From Cyclobacteriaceae bacterium (lineage in GTDB: Bacteria; Bacteroidota; Bacteroidia; Cytophagales; Cyclobacteriaceae), in contig JANXYC010000213.1 in assembly GCA_025350305.1 (NCBI GenBank), positions 1 through 35,624 on the forward strand: a stretch of 35,624 bases of DNA, given 5' to 3'. A program made the position numbers and the translations under genes. This document shows positions 29,275 to 35,624 of the stretch, one piece after another. Under the pieces are notes generated by a model. That model ran no database searches. It saw only the letters and a list, made by a program, of their open reading frames with translations, and had not been told where the DNA came from. Every line of letters starts with the position of its first letter. The first letter of the stretch is position 1.

Positions 29275-30150
29275 TTAAAGCGTCTTGGCATAGATAATGT
29301 CAGCCTTCACACTCTCCCATGATGATTTAGGATAGGTGTCATGCTCAAGATATGCATGTTTAAGTCCCGCCAATGATGCATACGAAAGTAATTGTCTGAA
29401 ATCGATGGAGCCGGTGCCGAGGTCTGCATTTTTTTTGCGATCCGCCTTATCCATATCCTTCAAGTGCCATTGTTCAAAGTTGCCGGGATATTTTTTGAAA
29501 TAATCAACCGGGTTCTTTCCAGCAAAGGTGGTCCAATACATGTCCATCTCCATACCAACAAGTTTTGGGTCAAGTTCAGCGAGCATCAAATCATACGGAA
29601 CCTGATCACCAATCTTATCGAATTCGAACGCATGATTGTGATAATTCATGCGCACGTCATTCTTTTTACAAAGTTCTCCGGCCCTATTTAGTTTCTCGCA
29701 TACAAATTTGTAATCGTCAAGCGTTTTCCGTTCATCGTCAGCCAGATAGGCGAGGACCATGTATTCCTGTCCCACTTCCTTTGCATCATTCACAGCACGT
29801 TCCCATTCATTCAGGATTGTACCTTTCATAGCTTTTGATCGCTCCGCCTTTCCCAATGCGTAATGGCCGCTTGGCACACTCATTCCGAGGGTTTTCACAT
29901 AATCACCAAACTCCTTCACCTTCATTCCAAACAACATTCCATCATTGTACCCAAACGTTTCCAGTTCCTGATATCCCAGGTCTGACAATTGCTTGAGTAC
30001 GCCTTTCGCGTCCTTAAAAATCACATCGCGAAGGGTGTATAGTTGTATTCCAATTTTACGATTAGCAGGTAATGGAAAAGCCAGACCATTGAAGGTGGCC
30101 GTTGCTGCTACCGCCAATGTGCTGGCGCTAATAAATTGTCTTCGGTTCAT
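29275..30150 (-). CDS. Exported sugar phosphate isomerase/epimerase-like TIM-barrel protein
   Basis: A 291-residue member of the xylose-isomerase-like TIM-barrel (AP endonuclease 2) family. The N-terminus MNRRQFISASTLAVAATATFNGLA looks like a twin-arginine-type export signal of the kind common on Bacteroidota sugar enzymes. Core motifs: 'KIGIQLYTLRDVIFKDAKGVLKQLSDLGYQELETFGY', metal-ligand regions 'NYHNHAFEF' and 'GMEMDMYWTTFAGKNP', 'EQWHLKDMDK' and 'HAYLEHDTYPKSSWESV'. The metal-binding Glu/Asp/His pattern looks intact. The start overlaps the upstream gene's stop by four bases (ATGA). In this operon it probably acts on a keto- or epimerised sugar; the substrate is unknown. Confidence 0.88.
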   Translation of the reverse strand: MNRRQFISASTLAVAATATFNGLAFPLPANRKIGIQLYTLRDVIFKDAKGVLKQLSDLGYQELETFGYNDGMLFGMKVKEFGDYVKTLGMSVPSGHYALGKAERSKAMKGTILNEWERAVNDAKEVGQEYMVLAYLADDERKTLDDYKFVCEKLNRAGELCKKNDVRMNYHNHAFEFDKIGDQVPYDLMLAELDPKLVGMEMDMYWTTFAGKNPVDYFKKYPGNFEQWHLKDMDKADRKKNADLGTGSIDFRQLLSYASLAGLKHAYLEHDTYPKSSWESVKADIIYAKTL

Positions 30151-30584
30151 GTTGCTGATTGTTGTTGTTTGATCCAGTCGTACGCTTCCTTTTCGTTTGA
30201 GAAAACTCCAAGATGAATGTTCTTTAGCTTATATTTTTCATCTGTATCCAGTTTAAATTTTTCCATCGGGTAATCAGCAAAAATACTGGCCCCCAGTATG
30301 ACCGCATGAATGCGGACTCCGGCTTTATTGAAGAGTAAATCTTCCCACACATTTACCAACCAGGCTTCTACGTCTTCGTCTAATTCGCCCAGCAACTCGG
30401 TATCGGCCATCCAGGCCAGGTTACTATACGACTTCTTCAATTGGAGATATTCTTCCTGAATCCTTCGAAGATTGTATTTAAATTCCTCACCCGGTGGTTC
30501 TTTCACCCAGCGATGACGCAGCAGCGGGAGGCTGTCATCTAACTCACACTGAACATACTCATTTTCAAAAATGCTTATAAGCAT
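30147..30584 (-). CDS. Small conserved protein, possibly STAS/SpoIIAA-like
   Basis: Cytoplasmic 145-residue protein (MLISIFENEYVQCELDDSLPLLRHRWVKEPPGEEFKYNLRRIQEEYLQL...) with alternating strands and helices. A central 'LAWMADTELLGELDEDVEAWLVNVWEDLLFNKAGVRIHAVILG' and the ending 'LGVFSNEKEAYDWIKQQ' recall STAS/SpoIIAA-like proteins of Bacteroidota. No signal peptide or catalytic motif was seen. It is translationally coupled to the following isomerase gene by an ATGA overlap and lies 49 bases after the DUF1080 pseudogene. The role is unknown and the fold assignment tentative. Confidence 0.75.
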   Translation of the reverse strand: MLISIFENEYVQCELDDSLPLLRHRWVKEPPGEEFKYNLRRIQEEYLQLKKSYSNLAWMADTELLGELDEDVEAWLVNVWEDLLFNKAGVRIHAVILGASIFADYPMEKFKLDTDEKYKLKNIHLGVFSNEKEAYDWIKQQQSAT

Positions 30585-30633
30585 GAAATTGGGACCAGCA
30601 TTGGACTTATCCTGTATATCAAAAATTAGCTAC

Positions 30634-31368
30634 CTATTTTATCTCCCGGATCTTGATGTTTCTAAACCACACCTGGTTGCCATGATCTTGCAGGGCGATA
30701 TGACCTTTCCTGGCTTTGCCAAAATCAGGTGACGTCTTGAATTTACTTCCCTGGATCATCGCTTCCCATTCCGGCGTAAACATTTCTGTCTCCACTTGCT
30801 TCACATCATTCAACCATAGCTCGAGATGACCCCTGTTAGAAATGATTTTAGCCGTGTTCCATTCTCCCGCGGGGTGAACGGATTCAGTCTTGCTTGCTAT
30901 CAGATCATACAAGTTCCCCGCACGATGCTTATCAATCTTCGCATCCGGATGGCAGGTATTGTCCAGGACCTGCATTTCGGGGCCTGTCTTCCAAACATAA
31001 TCATACTTCGGATCTTCCACAACATTGAAAATTATTCCACTATTGCCACAGGGTTCTATTTTCCAGTCGACGCTGAATTCATAATTTTCGAATTCCTCCT
31101 TTGTGACAAGGTCACCGCCTCCCATGGTTTGCCAGTCCTTTTTGTTGGAAGCATCAAGATATAACGCTCACTCACCAATTTTCCAGGCCGGGCCGATTTT
31201 GTCACTCTTAAAGCTATGCCAACCGGAAAGGGTTTTGCCATCGAACAAAAGTTTCCAATCCGCTTTCTTTTCTTTGTCTGTGAGCGTATTTGGTGCTGAT
31301 GGCTGCGCAAACGAGTTACATCCGCTAATCAAAATACATCCCAGTAAAACGATCTTTTGCATCTTCAT
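30634..31368 (-). pseudogene. DUF1080 (3-keto-glycoside-acting) lipoprotein interrupted by one in-frame TGA
   Basis: The track shows two pieces, 31168-31368 (66 residues) and 30634-31125 (163 residues). They are in the same frame: codons run 'TGG AAA ATT GGT GAG TGA GCG TTA TAT', and the frame then stays open to 30634. Removing that single stop gives about 244 residues. These begin with a lipoprotein signal (MKMQKIVLLGCILISGC) and the DUF1080 opening 'WKLLFDGKTLSGWHSFKSDKIGPAWKIGE'. They continue 'GGGDLVTKEEFENYEFSVDWKIEPCGNSGIIF', 'VWKTGPEMQVLDNTCHPDA' and 'GHIALQDHGNQVWFRNIKIREIK'. Family members usually have Gly at the stop position, so GGA to TGA is likely. DUF1080 proteins have been linked to cleavage of 3-keto-glycosides. 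This is either a recent nonsense mutation or a sequencing error. Confidence 0.88.
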
Positions 31369-31379
31369 ATGTCATTAAT

Positions 31380-31793
31380 TTAATGTTCCTTTTCTCCATC
31401 CAGGGACAACACATATCTTGCCATCTTTTCAGCATCGGCCACTGACACGTCCGGATGAGCATTCATGGGCACCTCACCCCAGACCCCGACACCGCCTTTT
31501 ATGATTTTATCGGCCAGCATTTTCACATTGGCTTGCGTAAACTCATATTTCTTTGCGACATCTGTATGGGAAGGACCTATTATCTTATTGACGGAATGGT
31601 GGCAGGTCTTGCAATCGTTTGATTTTACAAGGGCTTCCCCTTGTGCGATAACATCCACTGAAGCCGGTGCCTCCGATTTGCTTTCATTGGCTGCATACTC
31701 TTCTGCATTGGAACCTTCCTTTTTTCCTCCACAAGCAGTCACGAGCGCAGCAAATGCAAGAAGACTAACGGAATAAATAATTTTCTTCATCAT
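31380..31793 (-). CDS. Lipoprotein c-type cytochrome (class I)
   Basis: The track ORF at 31862 overlaps the upstream gene. The ATG at 31793 gives MMKKIIYSVSLLAFAALVTAC, a clean lipoprotein signal with the lipidated Cys at residue 21. A short Glu/Ser-rich linker precedes one haem site, CKTCH (61-65), with the axial Met probably in 'VPMNAHPDVS' and the helix 'DAEKMARYVLSL' at the end. 137 residues, like small cytochrome c551/c552 proteins. It starts seven bases after the upstream isomerase stop. In this operon it may take electrons from sugar oxidation or simply be carried along. Anchored in the periplasm. Confidence 0.9.
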   Translation of the reverse strand: MMKKIIYSVSLLAFAALVTACGGKKEGSNAEEYAANESKSEAPASVDVIAQGEALVKSNDCKTCHHSVNKIIGPSHTDVAKKYEFTQANVKMLADKIIKGGVGVWGEVPMNAHPDVSVADAEKMARYVLSLDGEKEH

Positions 31794-31800
31794 TTTAAGT

Positions 31801-32853
31801 TTAGATACCCAGTATTTTTTTATTGAGTTTAGCGTTTTTTCCTGTAGATGCAAAGTCATCAAATGCTTTCTCCGTTACCTGGATCATATGATTTTTAATA
31901 AACGGTGCACCTTCAGCTGCCCCTTGCTCCGGATGCTTGATACAACACTCCCACTCCAGCACGGCCCATCCATCATAATCGTACTGTGCCAGTTTTGAAA
32001 AGATCGATTTAAAATCCACCTGTCCGTCACCCAACGACCGGAAACGGCCCGGCCGATCCACCCATCCCTGGTAACCCCCATACACCCCACTCCTTCCCGT
32101 TGAATTAAATTCTGCATCTTTTACGTGAAACATCTTGATGAACGAATGATAGAAATCAAGATATTGAAGGTAGTCAAGTTGCTGCAATACAAAGTGGCTG
32201 GGATCATAAAGAATGTTACAACGTTCATGTTTACCTGTGGCTTCCCAAAATCTTTCAAATGTAATGCCATCGTGCAGGTCCTCTCCAGGGTGAATTTCGT
32301 AACAAAGATCTACCCCATTCTTATCAAACGTATTCAGAATAGGCAACCATCGCCTTGCGAGCTCTTTAAATCCATCGTCCACCAATCCAGCCGGACGCTG
32401 TGGCCAGGGATAGACAGTATGCCACATGAGCGCGCCCGAAAATGTGACATGTGCATTCAATCCAAGATTCTTACTGGCCTTTGCTGCATACCGCAGCTGG
32501 TCAACGGCCCAGGCAGTCCTTTCTTTGGGCTTTCCTTGCACTGACTTGGGAGCAAAGCCATCAAACATTTCGTTGTACGCTGGATGAACAGCCACTAATT
32601 GGCCCTGCAGGTGGGTAGACAATTCGGTGATTTGCACACCGCAGGATTCTACAGTCTCTTTTAATTCATCACAATACTCTTTGCTCTCTGATGCTTTTTT
32701 CAAATCCATGCAACGACCGTCCCAGGTGGGTATCTGGACGCCCACATACCCAAGTGAAGCTGCCCACTTGCAAATAGATTTAAGGTTATTGAAGGGAGGT
32801 TCGTCACTCATGAACTGAGTAAGAAATATGGCCGGGCCTTTGATGTTCTTCAT
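31801..32853 (-). CDS. Sugar phosphate isomerase/epimerase-like TIM-barrel protein (cytoplasmic)
   Basis: A 350-residue xylose-isomerase-like TIM-barrel protein without a signal peptide. Recognisable segments: 'ICKWAASLGYVGVQIPTWDGRCMDL', 'GLNAHVTFSGALMW', 'NGVDLCYEIHPGEDLHDGITFERF', 'CNILYDPSHFVLQQLDYLQYLDFYHSFIKMFHVKDAEF', 'RFRSLGDGQVDFKSIFSKL' and 'DGWAVLEWECC'. The Glu (CYEIHPGED), Asp/His (YDPSHF), His (FHVKDAE) and Glu (LEWEC) metal-site set is in place. It lies 59 bases after the Gfo/Idh/MocA oxidoreductase, a pairing common in Bacteroidota sugar operons. Exact substrate not known. Confidence 0.9.
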   Translation of the reverse strand: MKNIKGPAIFLTQFMSDEPPFNNLKSICKWAASLGYVGVQIPTWDGRCMDLKKASESKEYCDELKETVESCGVQITELSTHLQGQLVAVHPAYNEMFDGFAPKSVQGKPKERTAWAVDQLRYAAKASKNLGLNAHVTFSGALMWHTVYPWPQRPAGLVDDGFKELARRWLPILNTFDKNGVDLCYEIHPGEDLHDGITFERFWEATGKHERCNILYDPSHFVLQQLDYLQYLDFYHSFIKMFHVKDAEFNSTGRSGVYGGYQGWVDRPGRFRSLGDGQVDFKSIFSKLAQYDYDGWAVLEWECCIKHPEQGAAEGAPFIKNHMIQVTEKAFDDFASTGKNAKLNKKILGI

Positions 32854-32912
32854 GCGGAGTTTAGTTATACTTCATGATTCTTAACTTCAATTCGCTGTCC
32901 ATTACCTAATGA

Positions 32913-34070
32913 CTAAATTTTTACTTTTGTCCATTTCTGGTTAGACCTGGAAGACTTGATCACTGTATCGACAAACGCCATTCCTCTAACGCCGTCTTCC
33001 ACATCGGGAAAATCGTATTTGGCCGGATCAACCTTCTTGCCGGGCTTATGGTCACGAACAGCTTTTGCAAAATTCATGTAAAGGTTAGCAAATGCTTCCA
33101 GGTATCCTTCCGGATGGCCATTTGGTGTGCGGATGTTTTTCTTCGCTGATTCGGAAAGATATCCCCATCCTGCGCGGTAAATTTCCCTGGGCTTGTCGAG
33201 CCATTTTAGGATTAACGTGTTGGGCTCTTCCTGTCTCCACTCCAGACCACCCTTTTCGCCGTACACCCGGATGTTCAAATTATTTTCATCACCAGCTGCC
33301 ACTTGAGTCGCCAACAGAATTCCGGTTGCGCCATTCTCAAACTTGAGCAGCATGGAGCTATCATCATCCAACTGACGGCCCTTTACCACAATGTTCAGCA
33401 TCGCACAGACTTCACTGATATTGGAGCCTGTGACATACTCGGCAAGATTTGCTGCGTGGGTTCCAATATCGCCAATGGCTCCGCCTGCACCAGACTTGGA
33501 CGGATCAGTTCGCCAGCTCGCCTGCTTTTGGCCGGTATTTTCAAGGAATGTAGCCAACCAGCCTTGTGGATATTCAACATACACCTTCCGCATTTTCCCA
33601 ATTTCCCCCGTGGCCACCATGTTACGCGCTTCCTTCACCATCGGATAGCCGGTATAGGTGTGGGTAAGAGCAAAAACGAGTTGGGTTTTATCAACAAGCT
33701 TCTTCAAGGCCTTCGCTTCGGTGAGGTTGAATGCGAGGGGCTTGTCGATAATCACATGAAAGCCATTTTCCAGCGCCATCTTGGCGGGAGCAAAGTGCAT
33801 GTGATTGGGCGTGACAATAGAAACGAAATCCATGCGCAAGTCTCCCGGAAGGTCTCGCTCCTTTTCCATCATCTCCGCAAAGCTGCCGTAGACGCGATGC
33901 GGGTTTAGATATAGTGCCTGACCGGTAGCCTTCGATTTTTCAGGGCTGCTGCTAAAAGCACCGCAGACCAATTCGATCTCACCATCAAGGTTTGCTGCCT
34001 TGCGATGGACGCCACCGATGAATGCATCCAGGCTACCGCCTACCATGCCCATGCGAATTTTTCGTTTCAT
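32913..34070 (-). CDS. Gfo/Idh/MocA-family NAD(P)-dependent oxidoreductase
   Basis: The track start at 34106 lies beside the palindrome. The ATG at 34070 (MKRKIRMGMVGGSLDAFIGGVHRKAA) places the Rossmann fold at the usual position. The GGSLDAFIG nucleotide loop is followed by 'DFVSIVTPNHMHFAPAKMALENGFHVIIDKPLAFNLTEAKAL', with the catalytic-type Lys of the 'xKP' motif, and 'GGAIGDIGTHAANLAEYVTG' with the His/Asp active-site pair. 385 residues. Family members oxidise or reduce sugars, inositols and related compounds. It is probably the first gene of the sugar operon and could supply keto-sugar substrates for the downstream enzymes. The substrate is inferred only from context. Confidence 0.92.
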   Translation of the reverse strand: MKRKIRMGMVGGSLDAFIGGVHRKAANLDGEIELVCGAFSSSPEKSKATGQALYLNPHRVYGSFAEMMEKERDLPGDLRMDFVSIVTPNHMHFAPAKMALENGFHVIIDKPLAFNLTEAKALKKLVDKTQLVFALTHTYTGYPMVKEARNMVATGEIGKMRKVYVEYPQGWLATFLENTGQKQASWRTDPSKSGAGGAIGDIGTHAANLAEYVTGSNISEVCAMLNIVVKGRQLDDDSSMLLKFENGATGILLATQVAAGDENNLNIRVYGEKGGLEWRQEEPNTLILKWLDKPREIYRAGWGYLSESAKKNIRTPNGHPEGYLEAFANLYMNFAKAVRDHKPGKKVDPAKYDFPDVEDGVRGMAFVDTVIKSSRSNQKWTKVKI

Positions 34071-34111
34071 TCTGTTAACCAATTTTAAAGAAGGCCTGAT
34101 GCCCATGTTAA

Positions 34112-34141
34112 AATTGCCACGGCCTTAAGGCCGTGGCAATT
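34112..34141. repeat. 30-base perfect palindrome (REP-like)
   Basis: AATTGCCACGGCCTT followed by AAGGCCGTGGCAATT is perfectly self-complementary over 30 bases, in the gap between wecE and the oxidoreductase gene. It is much more G+C-rich than its flanks. It could be a mobile REP-type element. With the short TTTT run on its minus-strand side it may also act as a weak wecE terminator. Confidence 0.85.
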
Positions 34142-34187
34142 CATTGGGTTTAAAGTTACTATTCCCAAACTTTAAAATGTCTAAAAA

Positions 34188-35315
34188 TCAGGAATTATAA
34201 AACTGGTGAATGGATTTTATTACCCGGTCAATTTCCTCTTCTGACAATTCCGTGTAGAAGGGAAGTCGGAGAATGCATTCGGAGAATCGGACAGCCGAAA
34301 AAAGCTCCCTTCCGCTATACTTTGAATGGAAGTAGGGACTGCTATGAAGTGGCAAATAATGGAAAATAGCCTGAATTTCCTGTTTTTTAAGGTGATTCAT
34401 GATTGCATTCCGTTCACTCTCCGATCGGCTTACCAGATAAAACATATGTGCATTATTTGTGGAATAGTCTGGGATGATAGGCAGTGAAAAATGACCTTCC
34501 TTCACTTGAAACTGTAGTCCTTCAAAATAATGATTCCAAACGGTGAGTCGTTTCTTCTGAATGGCATCCACTTCTTGTAATTGTGCCCAGAGGAAAGCAG
34601 CCGTCATTTCGGAAGGGAGAAAGGATGATCCTATATCAATCCAATTATACTTGTCCACTTCGCCCCGAAAAAACGCCGATCGATTTGTTCCCTTTTCCCA
34701 CAGTACCTCGGCACGTTGAGAAAATTTTTCGTCATTGATTATCAGCATTCCACCTTCACCGGAAATAATATTTTTGGTTTCGTGAAAGGAGAAACATGCC
34801 AGGTGACCGATCGAACCCAGGGGCTTCCCTTTGTAATAGGAATCAATTGCTTGCGCAGCATCTTCGACCACAAAAAATCGGTACTTGTCAGCCAGGTCCA
34901 TCAATGCATCCATGTCGCATGCAACTCCTGCATAGTGAACGGCGACCACAGCTTTTGTTTTATCCGTAATCAATTGACGAACGTGGTTCATATCCAGGTT
35001 AGGCGTTTCCTTTTCAGAATCAGCAAAAATCAATTTTGCTCCACGCAATGCAAAAGCGTTGGCTGTTGAAACGAATGTAAAAGAAGGAAGGATGATTTCA
35101 TCTTCAGGCCCAACGTCCAGAAGAAGTGCTGCCATTTCGAGGGCATCGGTGCACGACTGCGTTAAAAGTGTTTTCTTAAAACCATACCGGCTGGTGAAAA
35201 ACTGCTGGCATTGTTGAGTATAAAACCCATTACCCGAGAGCTTTTCACGCTCAACGGCATCACGGATATAATCTAATTCTCTACCCGTTAAATAAGGTTT
35301 GTTGAAGCCAAGCAT
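34188..35315 (-). CDS. wecE: dTDP-4-amino-4,6-dideoxygalactose transaminase (DegT/DnrJ/EryC1 family)
   Basis: PLP-dependent sugar aminotransferase (also called rffA) that makes dTDP-Fuc4N from the 4-keto sugar for surface polysaccharides. The sequence follows enterobacterial WecE closely: 'FNKPYLTGRELDYI', 'LTQSCTDALEMAALLLDVGPEDEIILPSFTFVSTANAFALRGAK', 'VHYAGVACDMDALM', 'VVEDAAQAIDSYYKGKPLGSIGH', the PLP Lys181 in 'CFSFHETKN', 'EKGTNRSAFFRGEVDKYNWIDIGSS' and 'IFHYLPLHSSP'. 375 residues, normal length. No other polysaccharide gene is visible nearby; an IS end lies directly upstream. Confidence 0.94.
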   Translation of the reverse strand: MLGFNKPYLTGRELDYIRDAVEREKLSGNGFYTQQCQQFFTSRYGFKKTLLTQSCTDALEMAALLLDVGPEDEIILPSFTFVSTANAFALRGAKLIFADSEKETPNLDMNHVRQLITDKTKAVVAVHYAGVACDMDALMDLADKYRFFVVEDAAQAIDSYYKGKPLGSIGHLACFSFHETKNIISGEGGMLIINDEKFSQRAEVLWEKGTNRSAFFRGEVDKYNWIDIGSSFLPSEMTAAFLWAQLQEVDAIQKKRLTVWNHYFEGLQFQVKEGHFSLPIIPDYSTNNAHMFYLVSRSESERNAIMNHLKKQEIQAIFHYLPLHSSPYFHSKYSGRELFSAVRFSECILRLPFYTELSEEEIDRVIKSIHQFYNS

Positions 35316-35329
35316 TGCTGAAATTCAAT

Positions 35330-35337
35330 CAAATTTA
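35330..35337 (-). promoter_or_regulatory. -7 promoter box (TAAATTTG) for wecE
   Basis: A perfect TAnnTTTG match on the minus strand, 14 bases before the wecE ATG. It sits only about 15 bases from the apparent end of the neighbouring insertion sequence. Confidence 0.45.
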
Positions 35338-35351
35338 GGATAAATAATGCT

Positions 35352-35624
35352 GGGGAATGGCACGGGTGTATCTCAAATTGTCGCGGTTAGGCAGCAACTT
35401 TAAAATTGGTTTTTGTTAGTTCAATAACTTTGCTCCATTGACCATTCATATGAGTTACCCTTAAGTTGAGCATATTTTGAGCACCCTTCTTGCTCCACCG
35501 TTGGCCTGAGAGTTTCATTCTTTTTTGGACTACTGTGCGATGAGCCGATTCAATGGCCCCTGAGCCAATAATCCCACAACCAATTTGTTGATAATATTTG
35601 TAATCCATTCTTGTCTTATTGCTT
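35352..35624 (-). mobile_element. Insertion sequence, right-edge truncated by window (ISKra4-like)
   Basis: The element includes the transposase C-terminus and the DNA after its stop. GGGGAATGGCACGGGTGTAT (35352-35371) is a candidate terminal inverted repeat end. The other end lies outside the window, so the boundary is tentative. Confidence 0.55.
35387..35624 (-). CDS. ISKra4-family-like transposase, C-terminal part (runs off right edge)
   Basis: The frame is open beyond the track's ATG at 35608 to the window edge (SNKTR before MDYKYY), so this is the end of a longer protein. The visible 79 residues carry the conserved tail of ISKra4-type DDE transposases: 'YYQQIGCGIIGSGAIESAHRTVVQKRMKLSGQRWSKKGAQNMLNLRV', with the catalytic Glu probably in 'GSGAIESAH'. 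Whether the full element is intact cannot be seen. Confidence 0.82.
   Translation of the reverse strand, partial: SNKTRMDYKYYQQIGCGIIGSGAIESAHRTVVQKRMKLSGQRWSKKGAQNMLNLRVTHMNGQWSKVIELTKTNFKVAA

Noticed and set aside
30634-31368. Frameshift in the DUF1080 gene
   Set aside because: Codon phase is the same on both sides of the break (31170 and 31125 are both multiples of three), so it is a nonsense codon and not an indel.
31794-31862. N-terminal extension of cytochrome c in the track ORF
   Set aside because: It overlaps the upstream isomerase and would bury the lipoprotein signal; the ATG at 31793 gives a clean signal peptide.
33303-33908. 201-residue plus-strand ORF opposite the oxidoreductase
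   Set aside because: Shadow of the Gfo/Idh/MocA gene, whose nucleotide-binding and active-site motifs are clear.

Overview
The window reads as chromosome of a Bacteroidota bacterium of the Cytophagales type. The evidence is protein-level: GroES/GroEL, MiaB, SecG and OmpH of Bacteroidota flavour, a PorT-like outer-membrane barrel, a Sec-exported surface protein with PKD-like repeats, 'NRRxF'-type export signals, lipoproteins, and several TAnnTTTG-type -7 promoter boxes in place of E. coli-type promoters. No tRNA, rRNA or CRISPR array was seen.

Region 1 (1-8997, all minus strand): the 5' part of a giant secreted repeat protein runs off the left edge and starts at a TTG near 3053. Upstream of it lies a tightly coupled three-gene operon: an nSTAND1-type P-loop NTPase joined to one membrane helix, a long coiled coil and WD40 repeats; then an outer-membrane barrel protein; then a beta-propeller-like lipoprotein. 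The last two junctions are TGATG and ATGA overlaps. The predicted topology places the NTPase in the cytoplasm and the coiled coil plus propeller in the periplasm, so this could be an envelope-spanning signalling device. It is the best candidate here for an undescribed system.

Region 2 (9128-18918): housekeeping and envelope genes. These are an ATP/ADP-translocase-like permease fused to HEAT repeats and a degenerate cyclic-nucleotide domain, an OmpH/Skp chaperone with its own terminator, and a gamma carbonic anhydrase-like protein. They are followed by a plus-strand operon miaB, a sigma-54 activator without a sensor domain, lptE, an unknown protein and secG. An unknown minus-strand gene lies convergent to secG.

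Region 3 (19000-29273): groES-groEL with a promoter, an inverted repeat in the leader and a strong terminator; a TerB-like protein; a two-gene peptide-transport operon (POT then OPT); GTP-dependent PEP carboxykinase with a terminator; and the agmatine-to-putrescine pair aguB-aguA.

Region 4 (29275-35624, minus strand): a sugar-metabolism operon made of a Gfo/Idh/MocA oxidoreductase, two TIM-barrel isomerases, a lipoprotein cytochrome c, a small unknown protein and a DUF1080 (3-keto-glycoside-acting family) gene interrupted by one in-frame TGA. Upstream are a 30-bp perfect palindrome, a WecE/RffA-type sugar aminotransferase gene and the 3' end of an ISKra4-like transposase at the right edge.
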